Assembly (NCBI GenBank): GCA_007449985.2
Contig: VIIQ02000725.1
Location: forward strand, 186,001-250,000
Reading direction: 5' to 3'
DNA length: 64,000 nt
Source: Desmodesmus armatus
Taxonomy: Eukaryota > Chlorophyta > Chlorophyceae > Sphaeropleales > Scenedesmaceae
Shown: one piece after another, positions 1-11,700 of the stretch
Position numbering within the stretch: the stretch's first letter is position 1
Layout: every line of letters starts with the position of its first letter
Translations under genes and position numbers: made by a program
Notes under the pieces: model-generated
The model's input: only the letters and a program-made list of their open reading frames with translations
Database searches by the model: none
What the model was told of the DNA's origin: nothing

Positions 1-1
1 C

Positions 2-1273
2 ACCACCAGCACAGGCAGCAGCAGCAGCAGCAGCAGTAGCAGCCCCAGACCCTCCAGGCTTCTCATTGTCTCAGCTGCTGCTGCTGGTTCCTTGTGCGTG
101 TGCGGTAGCACTGGCAGCCTCATGTCAGTAAACTCATCCACAAGCTTTTCAAGCTTCAGTGAGCTGGATAGACGCCAGCCTGGCACTTCGCTCTCTGCCT
201 CCACATCGATTATACCCCCAGGCAGCCCCCCAGCACAGCGCAGCAGCACTGCCTGCACCACTTCTGTGGGTGTCGCTGCACCAACAGCAGCGGCACTCCC
301 CGGCAGCCCCCCAGCACAGCGCAGCAGCACGGCCAGCATCATTCCTGCTGCTGTCCCTGCCCCAGCAGCAGCACTCCCCGGTAGCAGCACAGCACAGCGC
401 AGCAGCACGGCCAGCATTATCCCCGAAGTTACTGCCTTAGCCCTCAGGCAGCTGCCACAGCAAGCTAGTCCCCTTGCTACAGCAGAGATCGGTGTCACCA
501 ACAGCACAACCCCCTACGTCAACACAGCTGCATGGCTGGCACAGCCCCACATCCGAAATGCCCTAGATGCAGCAGCAGCAGTAGATAGCTCACAGACAGT
601 CAGCAGTGCTACTGCAACAGCAGAAGAGCCTATGCAGTTCATGCTGCGGCTGCAGCCCTGCCTGCTGCTGAAGAGCACTCCTGCCAGGGTCCCTTCTGTG
701 GGCATCGCCAGCACCACACCAGTCAGTATCGCAGCAGGTGCATGTGCAGCAGTGAGTGACGAGCCACAGCAGCAGCAGCAGCAGCTGAAGACGAGGCGCA
801 GCGCCAGTGCCCCCTCTGGCTCCTGCCTGCTGGCAAGGTCAAGCGGGTCTCCTGGCAGTTGGGCCCCGAGGAACCCTCCAGCAACACATACAAGTCTACT
901 GGGGATGTGGCTGCTGCTGCCGCAGCTACTGCTGCTGCTGCCTCTGCCGCTGCAGAAGCAGCAGCAGGTGCAGCAAAAACAGCAAAGGATGAGACCCACA
1001 CAGAGCCGCCACAGCAGCAGCAGCAGCAGCAGCAGAAGTCTAGGCGCAGTTTCAGTGCTCCCTCTGGCTACCCACCTGCTGGCAAGGGTCTGTTGGTGCC
1101 TTGGCACTCAGCCCCCTTGGAGGCCCTCAGCAAGGCTATGGCTGATGCAGGCGCTGCCGCTGCTGCTGGTGCTGGTGGCGGTGCAGTTGCAGTTGCAGGA
1201 GTAGTGGCTAGCATTGAAGCAGCAGGTGCTGTAGCAGGTGCTGAAGGAGTATCCGAGGAGAAAACACAGCCAG

Positions 1274-1317
<44 letters not shown>

Positions 1318-2815
1318 GCCAGGCGTGGTGCCAGTGCCCCCTCTGGCTCCCTGCTTGCCCCTCTGGCACAACAGGCATCCTGGAGGTCAGCCCCTGAGAG
1401 GATTTGCAACAAGGCACACTGCCATCCTGCCAACCACCACCCCCAGCAGCAGCAGCAGCAGCAGCGGCAGCAGCAGCAGCAACAGCAGCAGGAGGAGGGT
1501 GTTGGTGTCAAGGTGCTGCCTGGCCTGTTGGCCCGCACCACCACAACAGCAATGGATGCAGAGCTGGATGAGGGGGACATGGAGGGGCGTGAGAGCGGCA
1601 CCACTCCACTGAGCGGCATTGGCAGGGTAAGTGTCGGTTGGCAGGGTTGTTGGTCACCAACCATATGCATTGTCAGTCAGTTCTGCAGCTGCTCGTGTCC
1701 GCCATAGCGCTTGGGGACGGCACTACTGCACTGAGCGGCACTACTGCACTGAGTCTTGGTTGCTTGTGTCACTCCATGAGGCTGGTGACTTTATCATCTG
1801 GATCTGATGATCTGATGATCCCATGACCTGGTCATGTGGTGATGTGGAGATGTGAAAAGCAGTTGAGCAGCCAGTGCTGGTGCAACTGCAGCTGCAGGTG
1901 TCAACCACAATGACTCATGCATGCATGTCCCACGCCTGGAACTTTAGACAGCAGCTTTGCATGTGAGGGGGCGGGGGACAACAGACAGAGGCCCTGACAC
2001 AATACAGGAACTGTGAAACAGCGGCTATGCTCACCACTCAAACAATGCCACCGTTGACAACTTGTGCTGCCGCTGCTGCTGCTGCTGCCGCTGCTGCCGT
2101 CCAATCTCCCTTGCAGGCCCGCACCATGTGGCGCGTAGACGAGTGGTCCGCCGGACTTGTCGATATGATGATCGCAGACGGCGTGCTGGACCCACCCCCA
2201 AAGCCCGCCAAAAGGAGGCGATCTTGGAAGCAGCTGGCCAAGGCAGCATCACCAGCGGCCCTCTGGGAGAGGGTGCAGATAGCGAAGACGCTGTTGGGTA
2301 TGGCGCTGGTGGCGAAGGTCCACGGCTGTCAGCTGCGCGTTGACGGCACATTCTACTATTGCTCTGGTTGTGTTGGTCGTGATGGTTATGAGTCAGCTGC
2401 GATGGCTGTTGGGTGCTACGGCAGATGGAGTGCTGGACCCACCCCCAAAGCCCGCCAGAAAGAAGCGATCTTGGAAGCAGCTGGCCAAGGCAGCATCGCC
2501 AGCGGCCCTCTGGGAGAGGGTGCAGATAGCAAAGACGCTGTTGGGCATGGCGCTGGTGGCGAAGGTCCACGGCTGTCAACTGCGCGTGGATGGCACCTAT
2601 TACTAGTGCCCCTTACTGGGTCGGCTACAACAACAGGTACTCCAGCTGGGAGCACTGTTGGGCGCTTGCTACGAATCAGTCTTGAGAGGTGCAATCCAAG
2701 GGGCGCTGGCCAAGGCAGCATCGCCAGCGGCCCTCTGGGAAAAGGTTCAGATAGCGAAGACGTTGTTGGGTATGGCGCTGGTGGCGAAGGTCCACGGCTG
2801 TCAACTGCGCGTTGA
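2..2815 (+). CDS. Low-complexity SAPSG-repeat protein, 5' partial, with an internal frameshift
   Basis: Open from base 2, so the start lies outside the window. Exon 2-1626 ends at a GTAAGT donor in phase 0. The next exon starts at 2117 after TTGCAG, also phase 0, and joins GIGR to ARTMWRVDEW. The protein is rich in Ala, Gln and Ser. It has three N-terminal repeats containing PAQRSST or TAQRSST, then three blocks of a Q-run followed by K-x-R-R-x-x-SAPSG at about 785-825, 1020-1070 and 1280-1350. The frame changes near 822: block 1 reads in the frame of base 2, while blocks 2 and 3 read one frame later, as if one C were missing. The last exon carries WKQLAKAASPAALW and a helical segment ending QLRVDGT. 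The unspliced frame then runs through repeat copies to a stop at 2813-2815, so the real C-terminus is uncertain. No known family is recognised. Confidence 0.55.
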
Positions 2816-2831
2816 CGGCACATTCTACTAG
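2177..2831 (+). repeat. Three tandem copies of a terminal coding exon
   Basis: Copy 1 is at 2177-2376, copy 2 at 2424-2606 and copy 3 (5'-truncated) at 2706-2831. All encode LAKAASPAALWE and VHGCQLRVDGT in their proper frames. Copies 2 and 3 end in TAC TAG, with stops at 2604-2606 and 2829-2831. Copy 1 has TAC TAT and stays open. Copies 1 and 3 also share sequence beyond the stop (CTGGTTGTGTTGG), so the duplicated unit included 3' flank. Copy 2 is preceded by an AG that could act as an acceptor. Confidence 0.8.
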
Positions 2832-5114
2832 TCCGCTGGTTGTGTTGGCTGCAACAGAAGGGGACATCTTTCAGTTGAGGCGGCTGTTGGGCATAACACA
2901 TCAGCCTTGACAGGTACTAGCAGCGTCTGCTTACCACGTCACAGTTTGAGTTTCTGGGGTTTTTATTTTGTAGGTGAGTTTTTATTTTGTAGGTGAGGTC
3001 AGCGCACCCTTGTGGGTGGGATATTCAGGCAGGTATTGGGCATCACCAACGCAGCATGTGTTTTATGGATGAGCTTCAGCAGCTACAGGTTCATGACCCT
3101 GCCTGCAGAATCCAGCTTGTTTTTTCAGGACAACCAGGATCGCGGGGCCTCTGTTTCACTGTCTATGGTTTTGTATGGGCAGCAGGCGTCATCCGTGTTT
3201 TGAGTGCTGGGTACACCTGTGGGTAAGTTCTGCAGCTGGCAGCCGAGTGTTCACAGAATCTGGCAGGGTCTGGCTTACGGCATCAGCTGTTTTGTTTGTT
3301 TACTTCGAGCCCTGACGGGGTTTCATGGCGTTACTGTCTATGGCACACGTCTGCAGCAGGCTTGCCGCGGCTGAAGTGTTTGGGATCAGCAAGTGCTTTA
3401 GTTCTTATATGCTCTGAGCCCTCCAGCGTCGATGCTGGATTGCCCCTGGCCTGTGTATGTGAGCCACACATCTAGGAGGTGCTGCTTGAAATATGCCTGG
3501 TTGCTGCCACCTGTGCTGCTTCTGGCATCAGTGCGTGGCATGCAGATCTGTCTAGACTGCTGTTCCTGTTCAATTTTGAGTGGTGTGTTGATGCGCAGCC
3601 ACCTCCACCTCCAGCATCCGACATTGTCTATGGCATGAGTGTGCAGCAGGCCCCTGTGGCCTTCAGTGTTGGGAAATGCCTATGTGTATATATGGATGGT
3701 TAGATCTCTGCGGCTGTGGGGTCCAACTGCTTTTATCTGCCTGTTGATTCTGAGGTGCGCATTCACCTCCAGCATTCAGCATCAATTATTGTCTATGGTA
3801 GCCAAGGGAACGGTGGCCCAGGAGGCTCCTGTTACAGCTGCCTCCAAAGTTGGCAAATGCCTCTGCATTCATGGATGCCTAAAGCGCTGCTTCTGTTGCT
3901 TCTGTCATCACCCCAGCTTTCAGGGTTTTGCGTCTCCTGGTTGGGGTTTTAGGTTGTGACCTTCGGCACCGCTGCTCAGCAGTGTTCAAAGTTCAGCAGT
4001 GAGCAGTTGTACATCTCAGGCTCAGACTGAAGTGCAGGCTATTCAGCAACCATTTGCTTCCACCTTGTTTACTGGGCCCTTACCTGGCCTACATGCCTTT
4101 TCCACAGCCTTGTTTGCCATCATTGAGTGTCGCCATCAAGTGACCACAGCACCACCTGTTCATGCTGTCAACTGTGACGTTATTGTTTGCTTCTGCACAA
4201 CCCTGTGTGCAACTGCTGTGTCTGACCGCCTCCAGCAGTCCTGCACTGTATCATGGTCAGTGACCGTCATTGAGCCTCATTGGCGACGGTCGCCATCACG
4301 TGACCATATCATCACATGGTTTTGCTGTCAAGTGTGCAGTGGGCGACTCACTGAGTGACTGTCCCAGCAGGTTATGCCGTCGAGCTGCTGTCAGCATTTG
4401 GGGTTTAATTTTGCCACTTTGATGCCAGCGTGAACTTGTTTCTAGTGCCTTATCTTGGTCGCTGCACCACCCTATGTGGTGGCACCAGTCTTGCCTGGGC
4501 CTCTGCCACCGCTGGGTGTACTACTGCTAGTAGCTTCTGGCACCTTTTAATCATGGCAGTGTCACACTCAGTTGCCTCACGGGCAGTTGACATGAGGTTT
4601 CTGCTCAGAAAGATTTGCAGCCAGGCTGTTGCAGCAGCTCCCCTGGCACTGCTAGCAGCGTTGCCATTGTTGCGGCTGCTGCACATGACACGGTTTCCCC
4701 AGAGCTTGCCAGTTGCACTGCACCACCCTTTGTGGAAGCAGCAGCTCTGTCTGGTTCATTACCTCCAGCAGCTCGTGACTTTTTTTCCATCTTCACACCC
4801 CTGGTGTGTTGCCTCACAGGCAGTTGCAAACTATGGCAGGGCTTGCTGGGGTGGTTCTGTTCAGGCAGAGCCGCCGCCCAGCTGTATCGTTGTAGTAGGA
4901 TCGCAGAGGCTGAAGCTGCCGTGTCTGTCAACAAAAAGAAGGATTTAGTGATGCATACATGCTGTACCGTTGTGTCCTGCTATCAAAGCCTCATGGGCTA
5001 ACGCGCTGCAGCACAGCTGCTACTTCAGAAGGCTGATTGGCGGGAATCCTGAGGCTGGCCCTGGAGGCCAGGCGTTGTTGCAAGCCTGTACAGTGTATGT
5101 GTTTGTATTCTGTA
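2832..5114. other. Long stretch without a recognisable gene, probably a 3' UTR
   Basis: No open frame here shows codon-like or family features. The segment from about 3120 to 3800 contains diverged repeats around a core GTCTATGG, often followed by a GCAGCAGG-type motif (about 3160, 3335, 3625, 3790). A second pair of related segments around CATTGAG ... CGCCATCA .. GTGACCA lies at about 4120 and 4270. A long 3' UTR reaching the TGTAA signals at 5115-5128 would explain it. Confidence 0.4.
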
Positions 5115-5128
5115 TGTAACAGCTGTAA
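5115..5128 (+). terminator. Candidate green-algal poly(A) signals (two TGTAA)
   Basis: TGTAA occurs at 5115-5119 and 5124-5128, within TGTATGTAACAGCTGTAACC. TGTAA is the normal chlorophyte polyadenylation signal, 10-15 nt before the cleavage site. The position fits the end of the upstream plus-strand gene. The roughly 400 bp from here to 5536 holds nothing recognisable and separates two convergent genes. Confidence 0.5.
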
Positions 5129-5536
5129 CCTTTTCTCATCAGATCCTCCTTGGGCTTTATTGGCTCAGCACTAGGTGTTCAAGTACTTGCATGTCGTGTG
5201 ATAGTATCAGACACCCCGTCAGGGACCCCGTGCACAGCTAGCTGGCATGACGCCATCTTGAACAACATAAGCAGCGCGGCGCCCAACCCCACTTTTGACT
5301 AGTACCAAGGCCCTGAATGCCACTCAGACTCGCAAATAAATGCATGGTAGTAGTCACAAGTCAAACATTTCACCGATTGTTGAATCCTTCACAGAAAAAG
5401 TATCAACCACAGGCACTGCCCACTGACGGGCTGTCAGGCTATGGCAGCCCTTGCAATCCTGCTAGCAGACCAGGAGCGCTCCTACTCCTGCATAGCGTCG
5501 TCACCAACCCGCTGCTAGCAGAAAAGGAGCGCTCTC

Positions 5537-5673
5537 TTACTCCTGCATAGGGTCCTCAGCACTACCACCTCTCTGCTTCTGAGCAGCACCAGCATCATCA
5601 CCATCAGCGTCCGCCATCTCCTGATCAGCCGCCGCATCTGCTGCTGCTGCTGCTGCTGTGTTCCCTTTGTTTA

Positions 5674-5727
<54 letters not shown>

Positions 5728-8700
5728 GAGGGTAGCTCTGCACCTCCTGCCCAGGCCCCCCTCTGTCACAGCTGCCACTCCCCGCCTCGCTGCTCGCGCT
5801 GCTGCTGCTGCCGCCACCATCATCATCACTACCCCCATCACTAGACCCCTCCCTGTCCCCCTGGCTCCTACTGCTCGTACCCCCTCGCTGCTGCTGCCGC
5901 CGCCGCTGCTGCTGCTGCTGGCCCTCGGTTACATCCTCCTCCCCAGCGGACCCCGAACCCCCATTGAGGCTGCCTGTCCCCTGTCCAGCCGGAGTGCTGT
6001 CCCTGCCCCTCCCTGTGTCCCCCTCCCCCTCCCCCTCCCCATCTCCCCTGCTGCTATCCCGATTCCTGTCCCTGTCCGTACTTCGTTGCCCTCGCCCCCT
6101 AGCTTCACTACTGACTGCTGGGCTCGCTGTGCCACCCCTACCACCACCACCAGCAGATCCGGTCGCAGCAGCAGCACCACCTTGGGAACCACTCAACCCA
6201 CTGTCTGCTGCTGCCTGGGGTGCTGCTGCCACTGCTGCTGCTGCTGCTGGTGTACGCGCCTCACCCTGCTGCTGCTGCTGCATTGCGGCCTGCTGCTGCA
6301 GATCAGTGCTGCTGCTGGCACCTGGCAGCGAGTGCCGCTGCTGCTGCTGCTGCTGCTGCCCGGGCCCTCCGTGCGAGTGGTGGTGGTGGCGGGGACCCGG
6401 ACTAGCCTGCTGCTGCTGCTGCTGCCGACCGCCCCCACCACCACCTCCTGCTGTGTCTCCACCACCTGGGCTGGCCATATTTGAACCCTGGCCCACCTGG
6501 CCCGTAATCTGGCCCACGCCGTGACCCTGGCCTGCAACCTGGCCCTGGGCCTGGCCCGCGAATGGTGCCTGGCCCACGTTGGCTGCAGAGGGTGAGGTGG
6601 CCAGGGAGGGAGCTGCCAGCCTGCTGGGGCGGGATGCTGGGGGTAGCGGGGGACGGGCCGCACCCGTGTCTGCAGGACAGACATGGAACATTGGACAAGG
6701 AGGGGGGGGGTGACATGAGATGTCGTGCACAGGTGACAAGGAGGGGGGGGGGTGACATGAGATGTCGTGCACAGGTGACAAGGAGGGGGGGGGTGACATG
6801 AGATGTCGTGCACAGGTGACAAGGAGGGGGGGGGTGACATGAGATGTCGTGCACAGGTGACAAGGAGGGGGGGGGTGACATGAGATGTCGTGCACAGGTG
6901 ACAAGGAGGGGGGGGGGGTGACATGAGATGTCGTGCAGAGGTGACAAGGAGGGGGGGGGGTGACATGAGATGTCGTGCACAGGTGACAAGGAGGGGGGGG
7001 GGTGACATGAGATGTCGTGCAGAGGTGACAAGGAGGGGGGGGGGTGACATGAGATGTCGTGCAGAGGTGACAAGGAGGGGGGGGGTGACATGAGATGTCG
7101 TGCACAGGTGACAAGGAGGGGGGGGTGACATGAGATGTCGTGCAGAGGTGACAAGGAGGGGGGGGGTGACATGAGATGTCGTGCAGAGGTGAGGAGATGC
7201 ATGGTGTAGCGGTGGGCGCAGGGGCAGCGGGGCACGAGCCGCACCAGTGGCTGCGACAAAGACATGACAAAAAGACATGACATGCAGCATTAGGCATGAG
7301 GTGAGCAAAGCAGGACAAGACATTCTGTCACACAACAAAACCAGAAGGTCCAAGCCAGTCCCCACCCCGCCCTCAGAACCAGGCGCCCATGCAGGGCACA
7401 ATGCAACACCCTGACTGCACAACCCACCCTGCAGTCTCAGCCCCCCCCCCCTTCCCCAAAGTGCCCACACACTCTCATTGACCCCCCCCCCTACCGACCA
7501 CACCCACCTGACGACCTCCGTTTCAATCCAGCAAATGCCACAGAGGGCCTGGGAGGCAGCAGCATCGACTGGTGTGCTGTCAAACCCCCTGCCCCTGTAC
7601 CCCCACCACCCCCACCCCCTGCTGCTGCTCCTGCTGCTGCCGCCGCTGCTGCTGCTGCTGCATTCATGGCTGTCAGAAGCTTCTCAGGGTTCCCTGCCAG
7701 GTGCATCCTGCTGCAGGGTTTAAGCCCGGCCCCCACCAAAACCCCGGGCCACGCAATGCCTGCGTGATCGCTCAGGGAGAATTCTGAGGGACCTGCCAGG
7801 GGGAAGCCAGACATTAGGATGCTTCGAGCATCAGCAGCATCAGCAGCACTGCTGCTGCCGCCACCACCGGCGGCTGCTGCTGCCGGCGCTGCAACACCAG
7901 CAGCAGCAGCACTGGCAGCAGCAGCAGGGGCGGCAGGAGCCCCTGCTGCTGTAGCTGCTGCTGCTGCTGGTGCGTTGGCCTGCTGCTTCGACTCTGCATT
8001 GTCAGCAGCAGCAACAGCAGCAGCAGTGTCACTAGTGACAGCTGCGTCCACTGCTGCCAGCTGCTGCGCATCTGCCGCTGCTTCCGACTTGCCCTCCACC
8101 GCTGCTGCTGCTGCTGCGGCTGCTGGTGGTGGCGCTGCTGGTGGAGGTTTGGTGTCTCCTGCTGCTGCTGCTGGTGCAGGTTTGGCATCTGCTGCTGCTG
8201 CTGCTGCGTGTCTGCATGCCTCCACAAAGTGCTGCAGCTGCCTCAGCTCCAGTGCAGTGCAGCGGCTGAGGTCAAGGTCAACATCAAGCTTCACCTACGA
8301 CAGGATGGCAGGGAGGGGGGGGGGGTGGAAGGGGGTTGGCGGTGCTGGTTGATGGGCTGGCACAGCAGTGGAATGCTAGTGACACTGCTAGCGACACTGA
8401 TGAGGGAAGTGAGTGAGATTGCTTTTGGGATGGTACGTTTGTAAGGGGGGGGGGGTGAGTGCATGGGTTGCTGGGTTTGGGGTGCTCCAGTGCAGTACAG
8501 CGGCTGAGTTCAAGGTCAACATCAAGCTTCACATGCACGAGGAAGGGGGGTGGGAGAAGAAGGGGGTTGGTGGTGCTAGTTGGCGGTCTGGCGGTCTGGC
8601 TGGCCTGTAGGAGGCATGTATTGAGATTGGATACTGAGATAGATTCACTTTGCGCTAGGATAGGACCTTGACTATCCTGCACCACCAACCAGCAGCCCAG

Positions 8701-11700
8701 GTGCCATGCGAGGCAGCACCAGGCCCAATGCTGCCTCCAGCTGCTTGATCCACTTTCCACTTTCTGCTGACCCCATCCTTGCTGCCTTTCACCACCATAC
8801 TAAACCCCAATGTGGCAAACTCACCTCACTGCTGCTGCTGCCGTTGTTGCCGTTGGCAGTGGCAGCACCACCACCGCCACCCACACCCCCAGCCAAGAGC
8901 CCAGGTGCCATGCGAGGCAGCACCAGGCCCAATGCTGCCTCCAGCTGCTTGACTGGCAAGGCCTCCAGCCCTGCTGCCAGTGCCTCACGCTCCAAAGCAG
9001 GGAGGGGCTGACAGCTCAGCGCAGCCTGCATTGCATGTAGCAGAGGGGGGAGGAGGTATAATCAATGCTTCAGGTCTGAGTACCAAGTGAAGAGGGCGGG
9101 GGACCAATCAAATGGCAGTGTCAGGGTCAGATCGCTACTTCACAGGTGCGGCCTCCAGCCCTGCTGCCCTGCTGTCAGTGCCGCACTGCTGCCCTGCTGC
9201 CAGGCGGCCTACTGCTCTGGATCATGGCAGAGGCTGACAGCTTGAAGTTGCCTGCATGAGCAAGGCACAGAGCGAAGGAGCACAAACGTAACGATGGAGG
9301 TCACAGCCCTACAGCAGTACACCATTCACATCAACATCACCACCCCATTTGCACCCACAAACACAGCCTCTGACCCCAACCACCTGCATCCTGAGCTCAC
9401 CCGAGCCCCCGTGCCCCGCGCAAGAGCCACCCACCTGCACCCGTAGCTGTCCCAGTCGTTCGTGCATGGCGTCGAGGTGTCCCAGCAACCATACCCCATC
9501 AATTATCCTCCACCCTGCTTGGCTGAGCCTGGCCCCCGCAGGCTCCCCCCCCCTCCCCCCCCCCCCCCCCCCCCCTGCGCCCGAGCCACCCACCTGCACC
9601 CTCAGTTGTCCCAGCCAGTTGTGCAGGTGCAAGGGTGCACATCGTACACCGCCATCACATGCCCCACCCTGCAACTTGCCCCCCCCCTGAACTCCACAAA
9701 CACCCACACAACCCTGCAACAGCCCCCCCCCCCACACACACACTATATTCACTGTATTCACTGTAATCACTCTGCTTAACACAAACACGCGCGCCCGAGC
9801 CACCCACCTGCACCCTCAGCTGTCCCAGTCGTTCGTGCATGTCGTCGAGGTGTCCCAGCAGCTTGCCAGCAGCCTCCTGGGTGGCCAAAGCTGCAGCCTC
9901 ACGACACGCACGAGCCTTAGCAGCCCTACATGCCATTGTGAAGGGGGAGGGGTGTGCATGGGTGGCAGAGGGGGTGAGTACAGGGATTTCTCCAGACCCA
10001 CAACCAAAGCCAGTTCATGTCATGTTCATGTGAAGCCTGCCAATGCAGCAGCCTCACGACACACACGAGCCTTGGCAGCCCTGCACGCCATGGTGAAGAA
10101 AATTTTTGAGGTGAGTGGGGTATGTGGTTGACACACGATATAAAACCTGGGGACCAAATGCTCAAGCACAGTAGCCTCAATAGATGCACAAGCCTTGGCA
10201 GCATATGGTGCTGCCATGTACAGGCGTGGTGAGTGCATGAATTAGCTAATTGGAGGAGTGACAGTAGCCACACAGATAACGATCCACACTCAGATCCGCG
10301 TGGAACCCGCGAGACTGGACGTCTGTCACTTTACAGGGAAGCCATAAGCGACGCACGAGCCTTGGCAGCCCTGAACGGCTCAGGAGACGATGTCTGGTGA
10401 GCAAGCGTGTGGTACATCCCATTGTTCCCTTGCTGTACTGTCACACACAACAGGAGACACCCCCCCCCCCCCACACACACACACACACAGTGCGTGCCGG
10501 AACGCACTTTGTAAGCATGACGTAATGGTTTAACCATCCTTGTGGGACTATGGGTGATATGCTTCATAGAACTGCTTGCATGTGACTGATATGTTGCCTA
10601 CATGCTAGATACATCTGTATTCACTCTGCTTAACACACACACCTGTGTATGTCCTCGTCCTTGGCTGCCTGTTTCAGCTCCTCCTCCAGCTTAGGCACCA
10701 CACTGGCACGCCACAGCGTCTGCCAAGCCTCCTGCACCAGCACAGCACGACACAGCACAACACAGCATGACACAGCACAGCGGGTAAGACGCCTCTCCAC
10801 CGGGCCACTCACACAGCAAGCAGGGTGACCCTCCTTTCTGTTTCCACTGCTCCAGCACCACCCTGTTGCCAGCAGTAGCCACATAGTATACCAGCCCGGC
10901 AACACCCTCACACCTCACCAAGCCCACCAGTCCCCCCCCCCAAAACACACAAGCTATGCGGTCATCGAACGCTCTCTGAACCCCACCCTCGACCTGTACC
11001 CTGTTGGCAATGTGATGCACACCCTCTTTGGTGGGACAGCTCAGCATGATGGCACCTGGCAACCATCCCCTGCCCCCCCCCCCCCCCCCCCCCCCCGTCT
11101 GTTTCACACATCGGCTCCCCCTTCTGTTTTAAACACAAGCTCAACGCCTTGTACACCACCGCTACCCCCCCTCTCCGGGACACACTCAGCCACACCCACC
11201 GACCCACCTGCACCCTGTTTGCCATGTAGTGCACGTCCTCTGTTGGCAGCTTGTTGTAGGTGCGCGCATTGTTGAACACCAACAGCGCATCATCATACAC
11301 CTACAAGGGACAAAGGGGGGGGGTGCAGGAGTAGGGGACACGGGGCAGCTCAGCAGAGCAGAGGTAAGGGGGCCCAAGAGGCACGGAACCAACAGAGCTG
11401 ATGTAGCACAATCACATGCACACGCCTGATGCTGATGCAATGGATAGCCTGTAGAGGTGGGCTGCACACGCTTACCAAGGTCCTTGGCCCCCGTACCAGA
11501 GTTTAGCAAAAAACTGTGTGCAACATGTTGCTGCTGTACCACCTTGCGCAGTCAAGTACATGAACATACACCTTGGTGATCATGCGCAAAACAAATCTGG
11601 ATAACAGCAAGTCCTTCATTCCAACTTGATCGTACCTCTGCTGGTTCGTTGTACTGCTTTGCCTCCATCTTGGTCAGCATAGTGCCAAAGTCCATCGGCT

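Noticed and set aside
6696..7197. Possible CRISPR array from regular repeats
   Set aside because: There are no unique spacers, since the whole unit repeats. The context is a eukaryotic intron with no cas genes.
5929..7503. Long minus-strand frames reading CHLCTTSHVTPP repeats
   Set aside because: They are translations of the 41-43 bp minisatellite, open in more than one frame because the unit lacks stops. Splice sites place the array inside an intron.
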